A stretch of 64,000 bases of DNA, from NCBI RefSeq assembly GCF_007830265.1, contig NZ_VLKE01000001.1, positions 5,270,001 to 5,334,000 of the forward strand. The letters are read 5' to 3'. The position numbers and the translations under genes are program-made. Below are positions 48,501 to 60,300 of this stretch, piece by piece (positions within the stretch are counted from its first letter, which is position 1; each line of letters opens with the position of its first letter). The notes beneath the pieces are model-generated. The model saw nothing but the letters and a program-made list of their open reading frames with translations. It searched no databases and was not told the origin of the DNA. This stretch comes from Micromonospora olivasterospora (GTDB lineage Bacteria > Actinomycetota > Actinomycetes > Mycobacteriales > Micromonosporaceae).

Positions 48501-48918
48501 TCGGCGCGGGGCCGGGCGCGGGCAGGGTCGGCCCGGCCAGCGCGTTGTCGACGCGGACCGGGTCGACCGCGCCCGCGTACGGCAGCAGCCACGCGTGCAC
48601 CGCGCGGCGCTGCTGCCCGCCGGTGGGCCCGGAGAGCCGGACGACCAGCCACCGGTCCGGCACGGGCCGGAACGACGTGGCGCCGGTGTCGTCGGCCACG
48701 CCCCGGGTCAGCCCGTCGGGCAGTCCCCAGTGCAGGTGGGCCCCGGCGGGGCGGGCCTGCGCGCGAGGGGTGAACGGGGCCGGCAGCAGGTCTTCGTGCA
48801 CCCGGCCGCTGGCCGGCGGGGTGGGCCGGCCCAGGGCCGTGTGGGCCCAGTCGGCCGGCGCGGTGGGTTCCCGGACGACCAGGACGTCGAGGGCCACGGG
48901 TACGAGGACGGCGGTCAC
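45517..48918 (-). CDS. 1,133-residue protein of unknown function with a C-terminal DUF3892-like domain
   Basis: Intact, from GTG 48918 with a GAGGAG ribosome site. No signal peptide. The N terminus has AGAHLHWGLPDGLTRG and VPDRWLVVRLSG, a pattern that I recall from large uncharacterised bacterial proteins but cannot name. The middle is beta-rich without catalytic motifs. The last 90 residues fit DUF3892: VRITCIRSTGG, an LGGTNADG turn, and the diagnostic end PYLRTVADGSSPNNLDSMPE. It is the last gene of a coupled leftward operon beginning at 63.9 kb. Size and beta-rich content suggest a structural or binding component. Confidence 0.8.
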   Translation of the reverse strand: MTAVLVPVALDVLVVREPTAPADWAHTALGRPTPPASGRVHEDLLPAPFTPRAQARPAGAHLHWGLPDGLTRGVADDTGATSFRPVPDRWLVVRLSGPTGGQQRRAVHAWLLPYAGAVDPVRVDNALAGPTLPAPGPAPKSPLTALGHGDLGWAGYYDNVTHRFALHDDLAGVTGPVAYLVLGWYTSPAQDPLRVTGEVEHTRRMEELGWEIHPPRPVGQPVPDRSVYHAAAVAIGWPTPGWPGDGGLLGREVDYRPAARDVTLAVGETLAESLAAVAAEPEDQFAAARLVEGLLLGALADADGTDADARLDADLHQARFGSAPAAAGNEYIWQPAGDATEGGSFVQVERTAPRVWHALEPALVVSGGGRSPKHGADGRYSDIGTLLCRLEGQAVRAFGVAAGDPGRGADVLPAAPLAGLPAAYGVPAAAAELLVELACLDPGSAPDLAQGTDTAPAPVAAARAAWWVAFDPDHDDPTLPPPGATVEGTLPSPVGVTPPSRPWNPLLLEWEASYLPSPRGAHDWRLDDTDFVLPGPVRRPAENRARVLRGRVMLSPAAGTLLDPAGAGADERDLLGGELTGIAAELRGDPTGAVVDAPDAPDSATPAPTPRPADFVALRAGFLRLDRARLVDGFGRYLELLGAAAPAPAQVRTGATLKVPGQPDLAALRPRFTAPARALLRFADATGALRDASAGVSPVCGYLVPSPTDRTLEFFDAAGTAYGRLRPDPERVTAWEEDPGRPATLGAAPSRFLPNTYLGRFADGLLAADNALAAARRDGRAAGVGQSALEALLRALDTTRWTVDLTGRSGDEHLALLLGRPVAVVRAYVKVEVEDPRQPAENATTAVPVRLGDLARSQDGLLAYCVGDEMDRCHLVDPAVALLAPGLPDGSGAAASPGLDPLRSPYLETSGTFTVTPGVPVPVTLLMAPGSDVHITTGLVPQKGVGLLREWTGRALSRLSPALRYGPVLREATETRLPLPQDVRGVWTWHRRPGPGAWATDEVVAATVDARLPDEPAVTSEGWLQVALAPDTAYFDSAVPVRITCIRSTGGSSSNRTVTALGGTNADGSHFLIPVAEAIDFITTGRFAFYIEQPGAKRTEIRVVRPKNGRPYLRTVADGSSPNNLDSMPECRH

Positions 48919-49012
48919 GGGGAGAACTCCTCAGCGGTGCGGCGGTACGGGGCGGGCGCGGCGGCCGGGCGGCCCGCGCGGGCGGGGCCGGCGGCCGCGG
49001 CGTGGGCGGCGC

Positions 49013-50047
49013 TCACCGCGCCGTGCCGGCGGCGAAGCGCTGCCGCGACGGCGCCTGGAGCAGGGACAGCGCGACTCCCGCGCCGCGGTTCGGCGGAGAC
49101 CCTGACACGGCGGCGTCGAGGGCCCCGGCCAGCGTCGCGACATCGACCACGCCGGCCACCGGACCGGGCCGCATCGGCACCGGCACCGATGTCACCTCCT
49201 GCCCGCCGGCCGACCGGACCGGCACCCGCCAGCCCGTGCCGGAGGGCTCCAGCCCGAACTGGACGCTCTGCGGCGGCTCCTGCAACCAGATCAGGCGCGG
49301 CGCGCCGTGGAACAGCGCCAGCAGCACGGCCGGGGACAGCCGCTGCAGCCGCAGCAGCGGCACCACCAGGTCGGGCCGCCGGCCGGCCAGCTCGTCCGGG
49401 TCGACGCCCGGCGGCACGTCGGCGGGCAGGTCGCTGGCCCAGGCGCGGATCTGCATCGCCGGCCAGCCCGACACCAGCGCCGAGCGGAGCAGGAACCCGG
49501 TCACCGGCACGGCGGCCCCGGCCAGCCTGACGGCGTCCGTACCGGCGGCGAGGGCGACGGACTCGGCGCGCTCCTCGGCCACCACCTCGGCGGCGACCGG
49601 GATGCTGATCCGGCCCCGCTGCACCTCCCGGACCAGCGGCAGGTGCTCGGCCGCGGCGCCGTCGGCACGCGGCAGCAGGGCCGCCGTCGCGGCGCGCTCC
49701 CGGCTGCCGTCACCGCCGCCCACCGCGAGCGCCCCCGCGCGCAGCCGGTCGAGCCACCCCCGGTCCAGCCGGAAGAAGCGGATCGACTCGGGGGGCAGCA
49801 GCCGCGCGTCCGGGACCAGGTACCGGAACGGCACGTCGTGCAGCAGGTCCCAGCGGGCCAGCACGTGCGCCACGTAGTCCGGCAGCGGCGGCTCGCCCGC
49901 CCCGGCCTTCGCGGCGGCAGGCGTTGCCGACCCGGCCCGGCCGGCGGGCGCTACCAGCCCGTCACCGCCGGCCGCGGGCGGGTCGCCGAGCACGGCGGCG
50001 AGCCGTTGGGCCAGCAGCCGGCCCCCGGCCGACATCGTCTGCGTCAT
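49013..50047 (-). CDS. 344-residue protein of unknown function
   Basis: ATG 50047 overlaps the upstream stop by 4 bases. The N terminus is Ala/Gly-rich (RLLAQRLAAVLGDPPAAGG), followed by PDYVAHVLARWDLLHDVPFR, RYLVPDARLLPPESIRFF and RFFRLDRGWLDRLRAGALAV, then a C-terminal half with QRLSPAVLLALFHGAPRLIW. No catalytic pattern or membrane segment is visible. I do not recognise the family. It is followed by about 95 bases before the 1,133-residue gene and is translationally coupled to the 443-residue gene, so the products probably act together in one assembly. Confidence 0.75.
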   Translation of the reverse strand: MTQTMSAGGRLLAQRLAAVLGDPPAAGGDGLVAPAGRAGSATPAAAKAGAGEPPLPDYVAHVLARWDLLHDVPFRYLVPDARLLPPESIRFFRLDRGWLDRLRAGALAVGGGDGSRERAATAALLPRADGAAAEHLPLVREVQRGRISIPVAAEVVAEERAESVALAAGTDAVRLAGAAVPVTGFLLRSALVSGWPAMQIRAWASDLPADVPPGVDPDELAGRRPDLVVPLLRLQRLSPAVLLALFHGAPRLIWLQEPPQSVQFGLEPSGTGWRVPVRSAGGQEVTSVPVPMRPGPVAGVVDVATLAGALDAAVSGSPPNRGAGVALSLLQAPSRQRFAAGTAR

Positions 50048-51371
50048 GACCGTTCCCCCTCCTCGGAGCTGATGGTGCGGGCGGCCTCCGCCGCCTGCGG
50101 CGGGGCCTGCCACAGGTCGGCCTGGCCGGTGCGGGCGAACAGCCGGTCGGCCAGCGCCTGGGCCAGCAGCGGCTGCGGCTGCCGCCCGTCGGTCTCCGGC
50201 ACGTCGGCCGGCGCGTACCCGAGGGTCTCCGCGGTCTCGCCCGCCAGGGCCGCCCGCCGTGCCTGCGCCCGCGCGCCGCCGGCCAGGTAGTCGCGGACCA
50301 CCGTGGCCCGGCGGGCCGCCGTGTCCGCCGACCGGGCCGTGGCCTCGGCGGCGCGGTGCCAGCCGACCACCTCGCGGATGAACCGCCCGTCCGCCGCGGC
50401 GAGCAACCGGCCCAGCTCGTACGCGGCCGCGTCGGTGACGTCGTCGGTGGCGCCGGTGCCGGGGCCCAGCAGCGGGGGGCGGTAGCCGACGGCGGTGGGG
50501 CCGCCGTCGCGGGCGGTGCCGGCCAGCGGCACCACCCCGTCGGGGCGTAGCACCGGGGCGGCGCCGGCTGCCGGCTCCCCGAAGGCCGCCACGTCGAGGT
50601 CGGCGGCCAGCCGTTCGAAGGTGCCGCCGGTCGAGCTGGTGACGAACTTCCACGACGCGAGCACCACCAGCGTCGGCGGCGTCCCCGTGGTCGTCGACCA
50701 GGCGTCCTCGCGCGCCTCCAGGGAGACCAGGCACGCCGTCCAGGAGGTGGGCCCGCTCCCGGCCAGGGGCAGCCGGTTGGCGGTGACGACGGAGAACCAG
50801 CCGTCGTCGTCGGCGCCGGCCAGGGCGGTGTCGGCGAGGTTGACCCGGCGTACGTGGGTCAGCAGGGCGACGTCGGCGCGGCCGGGCAGCAGCGCCCGGA
50901 ACGTGGCCAGATCCTTGATCTGCAGGCCGCGCACCGGCCGGTTCGGGTCCACCGGCTGGTTGGCGGCCAGCGCCGCGACCACGCCGCTGCCGACGAGCCC
51001 CTGCAGCGTACCGTCGACGATCTTGCCCTCGTCGGCGCGGACGACCAGCAGCGCCAGCCACGGTGTGCCGTCGGCCAGCCGGCGTTCCCAGGGCAGGGTG
51101 CGCCGCCCGAGCACGACGTGCGGCAGGCGGTCGCCGAACGTCCCGACGGCGTCCGCCGGGGGTGCTGCGCGGCGACCTCGGCGGCGTCCAGGGCGAACCG
51201 GGGCGCGTCGAGCTGCACGTGGGTGGCGTGGGTGGGCGGCGACGCGAGCTGGCCGCCAGCCGTGGTCCGCACGTCGAGGGTGGAGCTGACCCGGTAGAGG
51301 CCCGCCCGCAGGGTCGGCTCCACCCGGTCGTACAGGCGCACGGAGCCGGGCGCCACAGGTGTCTCGGTCAT
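50044..51371 (-). CDS. 443-residue protein of unknown function (one-base frameshift)
   Basis: ATG 51371 overlaps the giant gene's stop (ATGA). The first 70 residues (SVRLYDRVEPTLRAGLYRVS, THVQLDAPRFALDAAEVAAQ) are in one frame. One G is missing in the run at 51158-51162; restoring it gives QHPPADAVGTFGDRLPHVVL and continues into RRTLPWERRLADGTPWLALL and the rest to the stop at 50044. The N-terminal part is beta-strand-rich; the C-terminal third is helical (VREVVGWHRAAEATARS-like). No known family. A cohesive operon position suggests a structural partner of the DUF6603 protein. Confidence 0.75.
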
Positions 51372-54300
51372 CTCATCTCTTCCGTCGTTGCCGGGCCGGC
51401 CTGCGCCGGGCCGGGCTCGAAACCCACGAGGGTCGCCGGGGCGGGGGCCGCGGCGGCACGCAGGCCGGCCGCGCGCATCGGGCGGTCCGTGGCGATGACG
51501 TCGGCGAAAACGCCGGCCAGGCGCGCCCGGGCGGGACCGTCGTCGGGGTCGATGGAGTCGTCGCCGTCGCCGACCACCCCGCCGAGCCGCCACCGGTCGC
51601 CGGTGCGGACCAGCACACTGATCGTGCGGGCGGACTCCTCGGCCTCGACGCTGAGCACGATCCGCTGCCGCGGTCCGGCCTCGGGCGTGGCGTGCCGGCT
51701 GCTGACCCGTACGCCGTCGACGTCGACCACCACGTCGTCGAGGTCGGCGCCCGCGGCGACCGCCTCCACCGTGACGACGATCCGGCGGACCGTGGCGGGC
51801 AGGTCGGTGACCAGCCCGTCGACCTCACCGGCCAGCAGGGCGGCGGGCACCGGCACGTGCTCGCCGGCGCGGCGGTAGCGGGCCGGCGGCCGCCACGGGT
51901 GCGGCAGCCGGACGGTGGCGCCGGGCGCGACCAGCACGCCCTCGGTCACCGGCACCAACGGGGTGTCCGCGACCCAGCCGGCCGTGCCGTCGGCCGGGGC
52001 CGCGGTGACCACGGCCGTGGCCGCGCCGTCCGGCAGCGGCGCGCCGGAGCGGGCCGGCCCGTCGACGAGCGGCGCGCCGGTGCTGGTGAACGCCGCCAGC
52101 CGCAGCGCCCCCGACGGCGACGGTCCGGCCGGCCCCGCGTCCGCCAGCCGCAACCGGAAGCCGGCGGCGTCGGCGACGTCCCAGACCTGGACGTGCCCGG
52201 CGGGCAGCGTGGCCGTGCCGGCCCGGGCGGCGAGTGGCGCCGGGTCGGCGCGGCGGCCGCGTCGGCGGTCGGGCGAGACGGTGGCGCGCAGGCGCGGCGG
52301 GACCGGGGTGAGTGGCCGGGGCTCGGCGTGCGTCGCGGCGCGGCGCGCCGTGACCCGGGCGGCGATCCGGGCGGCGGTGCGGCTCGTGGCCGCGCCGGGC
52401 GCGGCGGCCCGGGCGAGGGCCGCCTCGGCGGGCAGCGGCAGCGGACGCGGCAGCTCCTCCTCGATCAGCGTCGACAGCGGCACGTCCCGGACCGCCCCGG
52501 CGGACTCGCTGACGGTGACCGGGGCGGCGAGGGTGACCGACGACAGGGCGCGGACCACGGGGTCCGGCCGGCCCCGGCCCGCCGCCGCGCCGTCCCAGAC
52601 CGCGGCGGGGAAGCCGGTCGACGCCGTGGCGGGGCGCAGGCCGGCCAGCTCGGCGGGAGTCAGGGCCGCCCAGCCGGTGCCGCTGGCCCGCTCCACGGTG
52701 ACCGCCATGACCGCCCGGACCCGCCCGACCGCGTGCCCGGCGGGCACCACGTCGACCTCCCGGCCGCCGGCGCCGCCCTGACCGGAGCCGGTCAGCGACC
52801 AGCCGGCCAGCGGCATCGCCGAGTCGACGCGTACGGCGAACTCGGGCGCGGTCGACCACGGGCGCTGGGGGTCCCGTCGGGCCGCGACCCGGGCGCGGGC
52901 GGCAGGGTGCCGGCGGTGACGGTCGTGGCGGTGGCGGGCCGGGCGGCGTCGCCGTTGCCGAGGTACTTGGTGACGACCTGCGACCACGTCAGGTACGGCT
53001 GCGCCTGCGCCTTGCCGAACCGCACGGTCACCGAGGCGATGGCCAGGTCGACGGTGACGGTGCCGCGCAGCGGCGGCCCCTCCAGGTGCACCCGGGCGCC
53101 GAGCGAGACGCTGACGTTGATCCGGGCGCAGGCGAAGAAGCAGACCTTGATGGTGAACCGGGCGCCGACGGAGACCGACACGTCGGCCAGGTACGTCAGC
53201 GGGTCCCAGGTCACCATCACGTCGAGGGCGGCGGCGAACCACACCCGCACCGGCGACCTGTCGTACGACGCCTCGAGTCGGCCGCCGACCATCACCGTCG
53301 ACGGGGTGAGGGTGAAGTACGACTGGCCCTTGACCACCACGCCGCTGCCGACGGACCAGTTGAACCCGACCCGGGGCACCTCCGGGTAGTGGGCCGGGCG
53401 GGCGAAGGCCGGGTGGTAGCCGCCGATGGACAGCAGCACATCGGAGCGGTCCATCCACACCACGAGGGCGAACCCGCCGGTGAGCCGGCAGTCCCGGCTC
53501 AGCAGCCAGGAGTTGCGGGTCAGCGCGGCGCGCACCGACAGCACCCGGTCCAGGGTGCTGTACCGGGCCGCCAGCGCAAGCTCGACGTTCACGATCGCCG
53601 ACTCGGCCGAGGGCAGCGCCATGCGCATCAGGCCCAGCACGCCCACCTCGACGGCGCGGTCCACCGCCAGGTACGCCACGGCGGTCGTGTTGAGCAGCCC
53701 GAAGGTGGAGAACTTCACGCCGGCGGCGAGCCAGAAGCCGCCCCGGGCCGGCGGGATGTCCGCCGACATGCGCGCCAGCGCCGCCGTCGGTCCGCCGTCG
53801 CCGGCGAAGCCACCGTCGGCGATCGCCTTGACCAGTGGGAACGCCGGCACCGACTGCGGGTCGCTGGGCACCAGCAGCCGCCGGTTGTAGCCGGCGCCGC
53901 CGCCGAGGCCGAGGACGAACAGGTACGGCGGCCCGCCCAGCGGCGTGGCGACGGAGAGGAACACGAACAGCGAGGTGTACTCGCCGAGGCTGTCCTTCGG
54001 CCGGGCGTACGAGCCGACGGCGGTCAGTCCCCGGCCGGCCAGGTCCACCGAGAGCATGCCGTCGTACTGGATCGTCCCGCCCGCGCCGACGACCTTGCGC
54101 AGGCCGCCGGCGATGGACACCTCCGGGGAGCTGAACGCGACCGACAGCCCGGCCAGGTCGAGCTGCCAGGTGCGCAGGTCGGTCGGGGTGCGCAGCGGCA
54201 CCAGCAGCGACAGGTCGTCGACGTTCAGGGTGAGCCCGGAGATGGCCACCCCGCCGTCGACGGCCAGGCCGATCTTGCCCGGTCCCGTGGCGGCCTGCTG

Positions 54301-57300
54301 GTACAGCAGGGCGATCTCGGCGATGTGCAGCGGCCCGAAGCTGCGCTGGATGGCGAAGCGGGCCTCCGCGCGGCCGCCGAAGAGCACCTGCCAGCGGCTG
54401 CCGGCGCGGGCGACGGTCAGGTCCAGCGGCGGGTTGACCGGGGTCGGGTCCCCGCTGCCGCCGCCGCTCTGCAGCAGCGACGCGGCGACGGGGTTGCCGC
54501 CGGCTCCGGAGGCCATCGGGAAGCCGATCCCCTCCAGCACCAGCGCCCCGTCGAGCACCGCCGGGCGGCGTAGCGCGGCCGCGCCGGCCAGCGGGATGTC
54601 GGCGCGTACGTGCCCGGCGGCGGCGCCGAGCCGGAACCCGCCCGTGTCGACCAGGGCCTTCCCGGAGGCGGCGGAGGCCACCCGCAGGCCCAGGCCGCCC
54701 AGCCGCAGCACCGGCGCGAGCGCCGGAGCGGCCGGGTTGCTCAGGTCCAGCAGCAGCAGCCCGGTGCCCCGCCCGGTCTCGCCCCAACCGGGGTCGAGCC
54801 CGTCGGGCAGGGCGAAGCGCAGCACCACCGCCACGTCGCCGACGGTCACCGGCAGGTCGCCGCGGACGGCGAGCCCGTAGCGGCCCCCGTCGGCGACCAC
54901 CCGCAGGGCCAGGTCGCCCGGCAGCGGCACGTCGACGCCGGCGACGGCGTCGAGCAGCCCGCGCAGTAGCGCCAGCGGGGCGGGCAGGGCGGCGGCCATG
55001 CGCAGCCCGTCCGGGTGCTCCTGCGCGACGCCGACGGCGGTGAGCAGCTGCGTCGTGGTGCGTCCGCCGGGCCACAGCGGCCGGTCGAGCCAGGGCCGGC
55101 TGGCCCGCAGGGCGAGGGTGCCGGCAAGCGGCACCGCCGTCTGCTCGACGATGCGGCGCAGCTCGGCCTCGCCGGGCAGGACGACGGCCGGCGCCAGCCG
55201 CACCGTCACCTCCCCGGTGCCGGCGGCGTCGCCGCCGAGGAGCCCGAGCTGCACGCCGACCCCGGCGGGGCCGGCGGCGACGGTGAGCCGTCCGCGCAGC
55301 AGGATGCCGAGCCCGGTGTCGACGGCCGCGCCGGCGGTCAGGGTGGCGGTGACGGCGGGGTGGGCGTAGCCGACGACGACGTCGCCGGTCAGCGCCCCGG
55401 CGGTGAGGCCGGCGGCGCGCAGCTCCACCGTCGGCCGGTCGGCCCCGAGGTCCACCCGCAGCGCCAGGTCGGCGCCGAGCGGCCCGGCGGCGCGGACCAC
55501 CACCAGCCCGGGCCGGGTCGGGTCCTGGGCGGGCACCCGGTCCGGGCCGAGGATCCGGCGCAGCAGCGTGACCAGCGCCGGACCGGCGTGCTTGCCCACG
55601 TCGGCGAGGTCGCCGGAGGCGAGGTCCGCGGCGAGGTCGGCCAGCGCGCCGGCCCTCGCGGCGAAGCCGTGCGGCGCGGCGCCCGGCTCGTACACCCCGA
55701 GGGCCGCGAGGGCCGCCAGCGCGTCGTCGAGGACGGCCGGCCGGGGGGTACGCGCGCCGAGGCCGGTCACGAGCTGGTCGAGCACCTCCGGCAGCAGCCG
55801 CTGCGCGGCGGCGCTGACCAGCTCGTCCATCCCGGACACGGCGGGCAGCAGCGTGACCGTGGCGCCCAGCGCGGCCGGGGCCACCGACAGGGCCAGGCCG
55901 GACGGGTCGGCGCCCAGGCGCACGTCCACGGCGTCCCAGTCGCCGGGCAGCGGCACGTGCAGCGTGAGGTCCCCGGCGGGGCGCACCTGCCGGGTCCCGT
56001 CCACGTCCAGCCGCAGCCCGACGTCGAGGGTGGCCGGACGCCCTTCGGCGTGCCACAGCGCGACCGGGGCGGCGGTGGCGACGCGTACCCGCAGCCGCCG
56101 GTCGGCGCCGCTGCCGGCGTCCTCCAGGTCGACGGTGAGGCCGCCGGGCAGGCGCAGGGTGTGCGCCGGGTCGTCGGCCAGCCCGAGCGGACCGGCGGCC
56201 AGGCGCAGGACGTCGGCCAGCGGCTGGGCCCGGGGCGGCTGGCCCGGTGCGGGGGCGAACGTGTCGGACAGCCAGCCGCCGGGGTCGGTCAGCAGCCGGC
56301 TGAGGCTGCGGACCTGCACGCCGGGGCCGGCGAGCTGTTCCAGCAGCACCCCGAGGGCGGAGTCGACGAGCAGCCGGGGCACCAGCGGGGCGAGCCGCGC
56401 CGCCAGGCCCGCCGGGGCCGGCAGCAGCGGCACCGGGCCGTCCAGCCAGGACGTGTCCAGCGTCAGCCGGCCGGCCTCGGCGGCCACGCGCAGCCCGCCG
56501 ACGCGCAGCGCGGCCCACCCGGTCGGCCGCGGGTCGCCCAGGGGCACGGTCGTCGCGCCGGTGAGCCGGGCGGTGTGGGCCAGCCGCAGCCCGTCGCCGA
56601 CGGTGCGGGCGGTCAGCCGCCAGGGCCGCGACTCCAGCACCAGCTCGACGGGCAGGTTCGGCAGCCGGCGCCGCCACGGCCCGCTCCCGTCGGTCGCGCC
56701 GGGGTCGCGGACCAGCCCGGCCAGGCCGGCGGCGCGGTCGACGAGCCCGGGCAGCCGGGCGGCGAGGAACGCCGCGGGGTCGCCGGTCAGCCCGGCGACG
56801 GCGTCGGCGAGCACGGCGGCGGGCTGACCGGCAGCGGCGCGCCGGACGACGCCGAGGGCGGCCAGCTCGTCGAGCAGCCGCGCGAGTCGCCCGCCGGCCC
56901 TGGCGACCCGGTCCAGCTCCCGGACGAGGGCGTCGAGCAGCGGCGGGGTGCGCGGGTCGGCCAGGTCGACCACGGCGGCGGCCTCGCCGCGGACGGCGAC
57001 GTCGTGCAGCAGCACCGCCACGGTCGTGCCCGTCCCGGTGACGGTGGCCCGCACCGACAGGGCCCGCACCCGGGCGTCCAGGGGCCGGCCGTCGCCGGGG
57101 CCGCCGAGCAGCCAGCCGTCCGGGCGGCTCAGCCGCAGCCGCACCTGCAGCGCGGGGGGCGCACCGGCGCCGGGGTCGGCGGTCAGGGCCACCCGGCCGA
57201 GGTCGAGGCGCACGTCGGCGTCCACCTGCGGGTCGCCGGCTGGGCGGGGCCGAGGTCCAGGGCGACGCGCACCGCGCCCGCGGCGGCGGTGGGCAGGTCC

Positions 57301-60300
57301 AGCGGGTCCGCGGCGGCGTACGTGCGCCAGGTCAGCGCGTTGGCCAGCAGCTCGCGCAGGCCGCCGCGCAGCCGCCCGTGCACGGCCAGCGTCGGCACGG
57401 CGGGCGGAGCGACCGGCGGCGTCCACCGGGCGAACGCGGCCGACGGCAGGGGCAGGGCGGTGGGCGCCTGCCCGTCCGTGGCCGCGTACCCGTCGAGCAG
57501 CCGCCCGAGCAGGTCCAGGGCGGCGTCGGTGGCCGTGTCCTCCGGCATGCCCTCGGGGGAGAGCAGCCGGGCCAGCCGCACCCCCTCGGCGACGGCGGGG
57601 GCGTCGACGGGCAGGACGGTGTTGTCCGCGGGGGTGCCGATGGTGGCCAGCCCGAGGACCTGGTCGGGTACGGCGGCGGCGAGCTGCCGGGCGACCTGCC
57701 CGAGGTAGGAGTGCCCGACGAGCACGGTGCGCGTGCCGGGGCGTACGGTCCGCACGGCGTCGTGCACGCGGCGCAGCGCGGCCAGCGCGGTCGCGGCGGG
57801 CAGGGTCCCGTCGTCGGCGAGGTCCACCACGTACCAGCGGGCGGCGGGCAGCGCGCCGAGGTCCACCCGGTCCGGCGCGGTGCCGGGCACCCGCAGGTCG
57901 ACCCGGTGCACGTCGCCGGCCGGCACGTCGGCCAGCAACGGCTCCCACGGCCGCGGCCCGGCCAGCGGCGGGGCCATCAGCAGCACGGCCCAGCCGTCGC
58001 CGGCCGGGGCGGTGTACCCGGCGACGGCCTCGCGCAGCTGCGCGACGGTCGCCGGTGCGGCCGGCAGCTCGTGGTGGGCCGCGTCGACAAGGTCGCCGAC
58101 GCGGATCCCGGCCGCCGCCGCGGAGGCGTCGGCGGGCACCAGCCCGTCGCCGTCGGCGAGCAGGTCGGCCAGGGAGTCCACGGCGAACGCGGCCGCCGCG
58201 GGGTCGAGCAGCGGCAGCACCTCGGCCAGGTCGGGCCGGTACGCCGCGGCGAGCCGGCCGGCCGCGAGCACGGCGGCCCCGGTGAGCGGCTCCCGCACCG
58301 GCTCGTCGCCGTCGGCGTCGGCCCGGGCTGGTTCCTCGTCGCCCTCCGGGCCCTCGGCGGTGCCGGTGAGGTAGCGGTCGAGCAGCGGTTCCACCGCCCA
58401 CGCGCCGGGCGGACCGGCCGGCTCCAGCCAGGTCAGCAGCTCCACGGCGTCGTCGCCGGCGCGGTGGATCGGCACCCGCCACGGCACCTCGGGCGTGCCG
58501 GAGCCGTCGACCGGCAGGTCCGGGCCCGGCAGCGGCTGGCCGGGCAGCGCCGGCAGCCGGTCGGTGAGCAGGGCCTGCACCAGTTCCAGCAGGTGGCGCA
58601 GCGGCGGCCCGGCCGGGGTGGTGCCGGCGGCGGCGTCCCGGGCGAGCGCCGCCAGCCAGGCGCGGACCGCCTCGGCGGGGTCGGCCAGCAGGCTGGCCAG
58701 GTCGTCCGGGTCGGGCGGCAGGAGCGCCGGCACGCGGTCGCCGCCGGTGCTGTCGGGGCCGGCGACGCCGACGAGCGCCAGCAGGTCGCGGGCGGCCGGG
58801 CCGCCCCAGGAGTACGCGACGCGGGACAGCAGCGCGCGCAGCGCCGCCCACAGCGGGCCGGCGGCCAGGCCGAGGCCCAGGTCGGGTCGGGTCGCGTCGA
58901 CCGGTCCGGCGGTGGGCAGCCGCAGGTCCCCCAGCGGGTACGGGGTGCCGTCGACGAGGACGGTCAGGCCCCGGATCGCCGCGGTGGCGGTCACCGGGGC
59001 GCCCAGCGCCCAGTCGGCGGCGACACGCACCCCGTCGGTGCGGACGGCCACCCCGGCCGCGGCCGGCGTGACGGCGGCGAAGTCGGCGGTGACGGTCGCC
59101 GAGGGGAGCCACGTAGCGGTCCCGCCGTCGGGGGCGAGCGGGACGGCGACCAGGGTCAGCCGCGCGTCGGCCCGCCACGGCACGGCGGGGTCGAGCGGGG
59201 CCCGGCGGCCAGGCCGAGGCCGAGGGTGAACACCGGCGCGGCGGGCGTACCGGAGTCCCAGAGGGACAGCCGCACGGCCAGGGACGTACCGGCGAAGGCC
59301 GGCAGGTCGACCGCCCAGGGGTCGGCGGCGGTGCCGGCGCCGGCCACCGCCGGGGCGTCGACGCCGGCCAGCCGGGCCAGGTCGGCCAGCACGGGCGCCC
59401 AGCCGGCACCGCCGGCCCGCAGCGCCCGGTAGTGGGCGGCGATCGCGGCGCCCGGCGCGGTGGCCAGCAGCGCGAGGTCGACGCCGGGCGTCGTGCCGAG
59501 GCCGACGAGGCGGCGCAGCGCGGCGACCGGCCCGGCGGCCGGCCCGAGGCCGGCGTCGATGGCCTCGTCGAGCAGCGACTGGGCGGCGGCGGTCAGCGAG
59601 CGGGCGTCGGTGAGGTCGACCAGCGGCAGCTCGGTCGGCGTGCCGTCGAGGTCGACCCGGACGTCGCGCAGCTCCAGCAGCGGGCGGACGGCGCGGTCGG
59701 CGGCGGTGTAGCGGACGCCGGCGCGCAGCCCGCCGACGCGGAGTGCGCCGGTGGGCTCGCCGTCCGCCGGGTAGAGCCTGCCGCCGCCGGCGGGGGCGGT
59801 GACGACGAGGTCGAGCCGCTCGAAGAGGGTGACCGGGGCCGGGTCGCCGAGCGGCATCACGAGCAGGACGGCGTCACCGTCGACCCGGGCGTCCACGCCG
59901 GCGCCGGTGAAGCTGATCCGGGCGCCCCACACCAGCGCGGTGGCCCCGGTGGCCGGGTCCGTGCGCACGCCCACGGTCAGCGCCACGGCGGGGTCGTCGA
60001 CCAGGGCGAAGACGATCGGGTCGGCCTCGGTGGGCAGCGTGGTGCGGCCGGAGGCGGGCCGGCCCAGCAGCTGACCGACCGAGTCGAGCCAGGTCACCAG
60101 GCCCGGGACGCTGGCGTCGGTGCGGGAGGTGGCCAGCCCGGCGAGCCAGTCGCGGAACGCGGCCGGCCCCTCGGCGAGGCGGTCCATGGGCAGCGGCGCG
60201 AGCCCGGGCGTCAGCCCGAGCAGGCCGGGCAGGTGCTCGGCGACCAGCCGTACGGGCTCGGGCACCGTGCCGGCGAGCTCGGCGAGGACCAGCCGCAACA

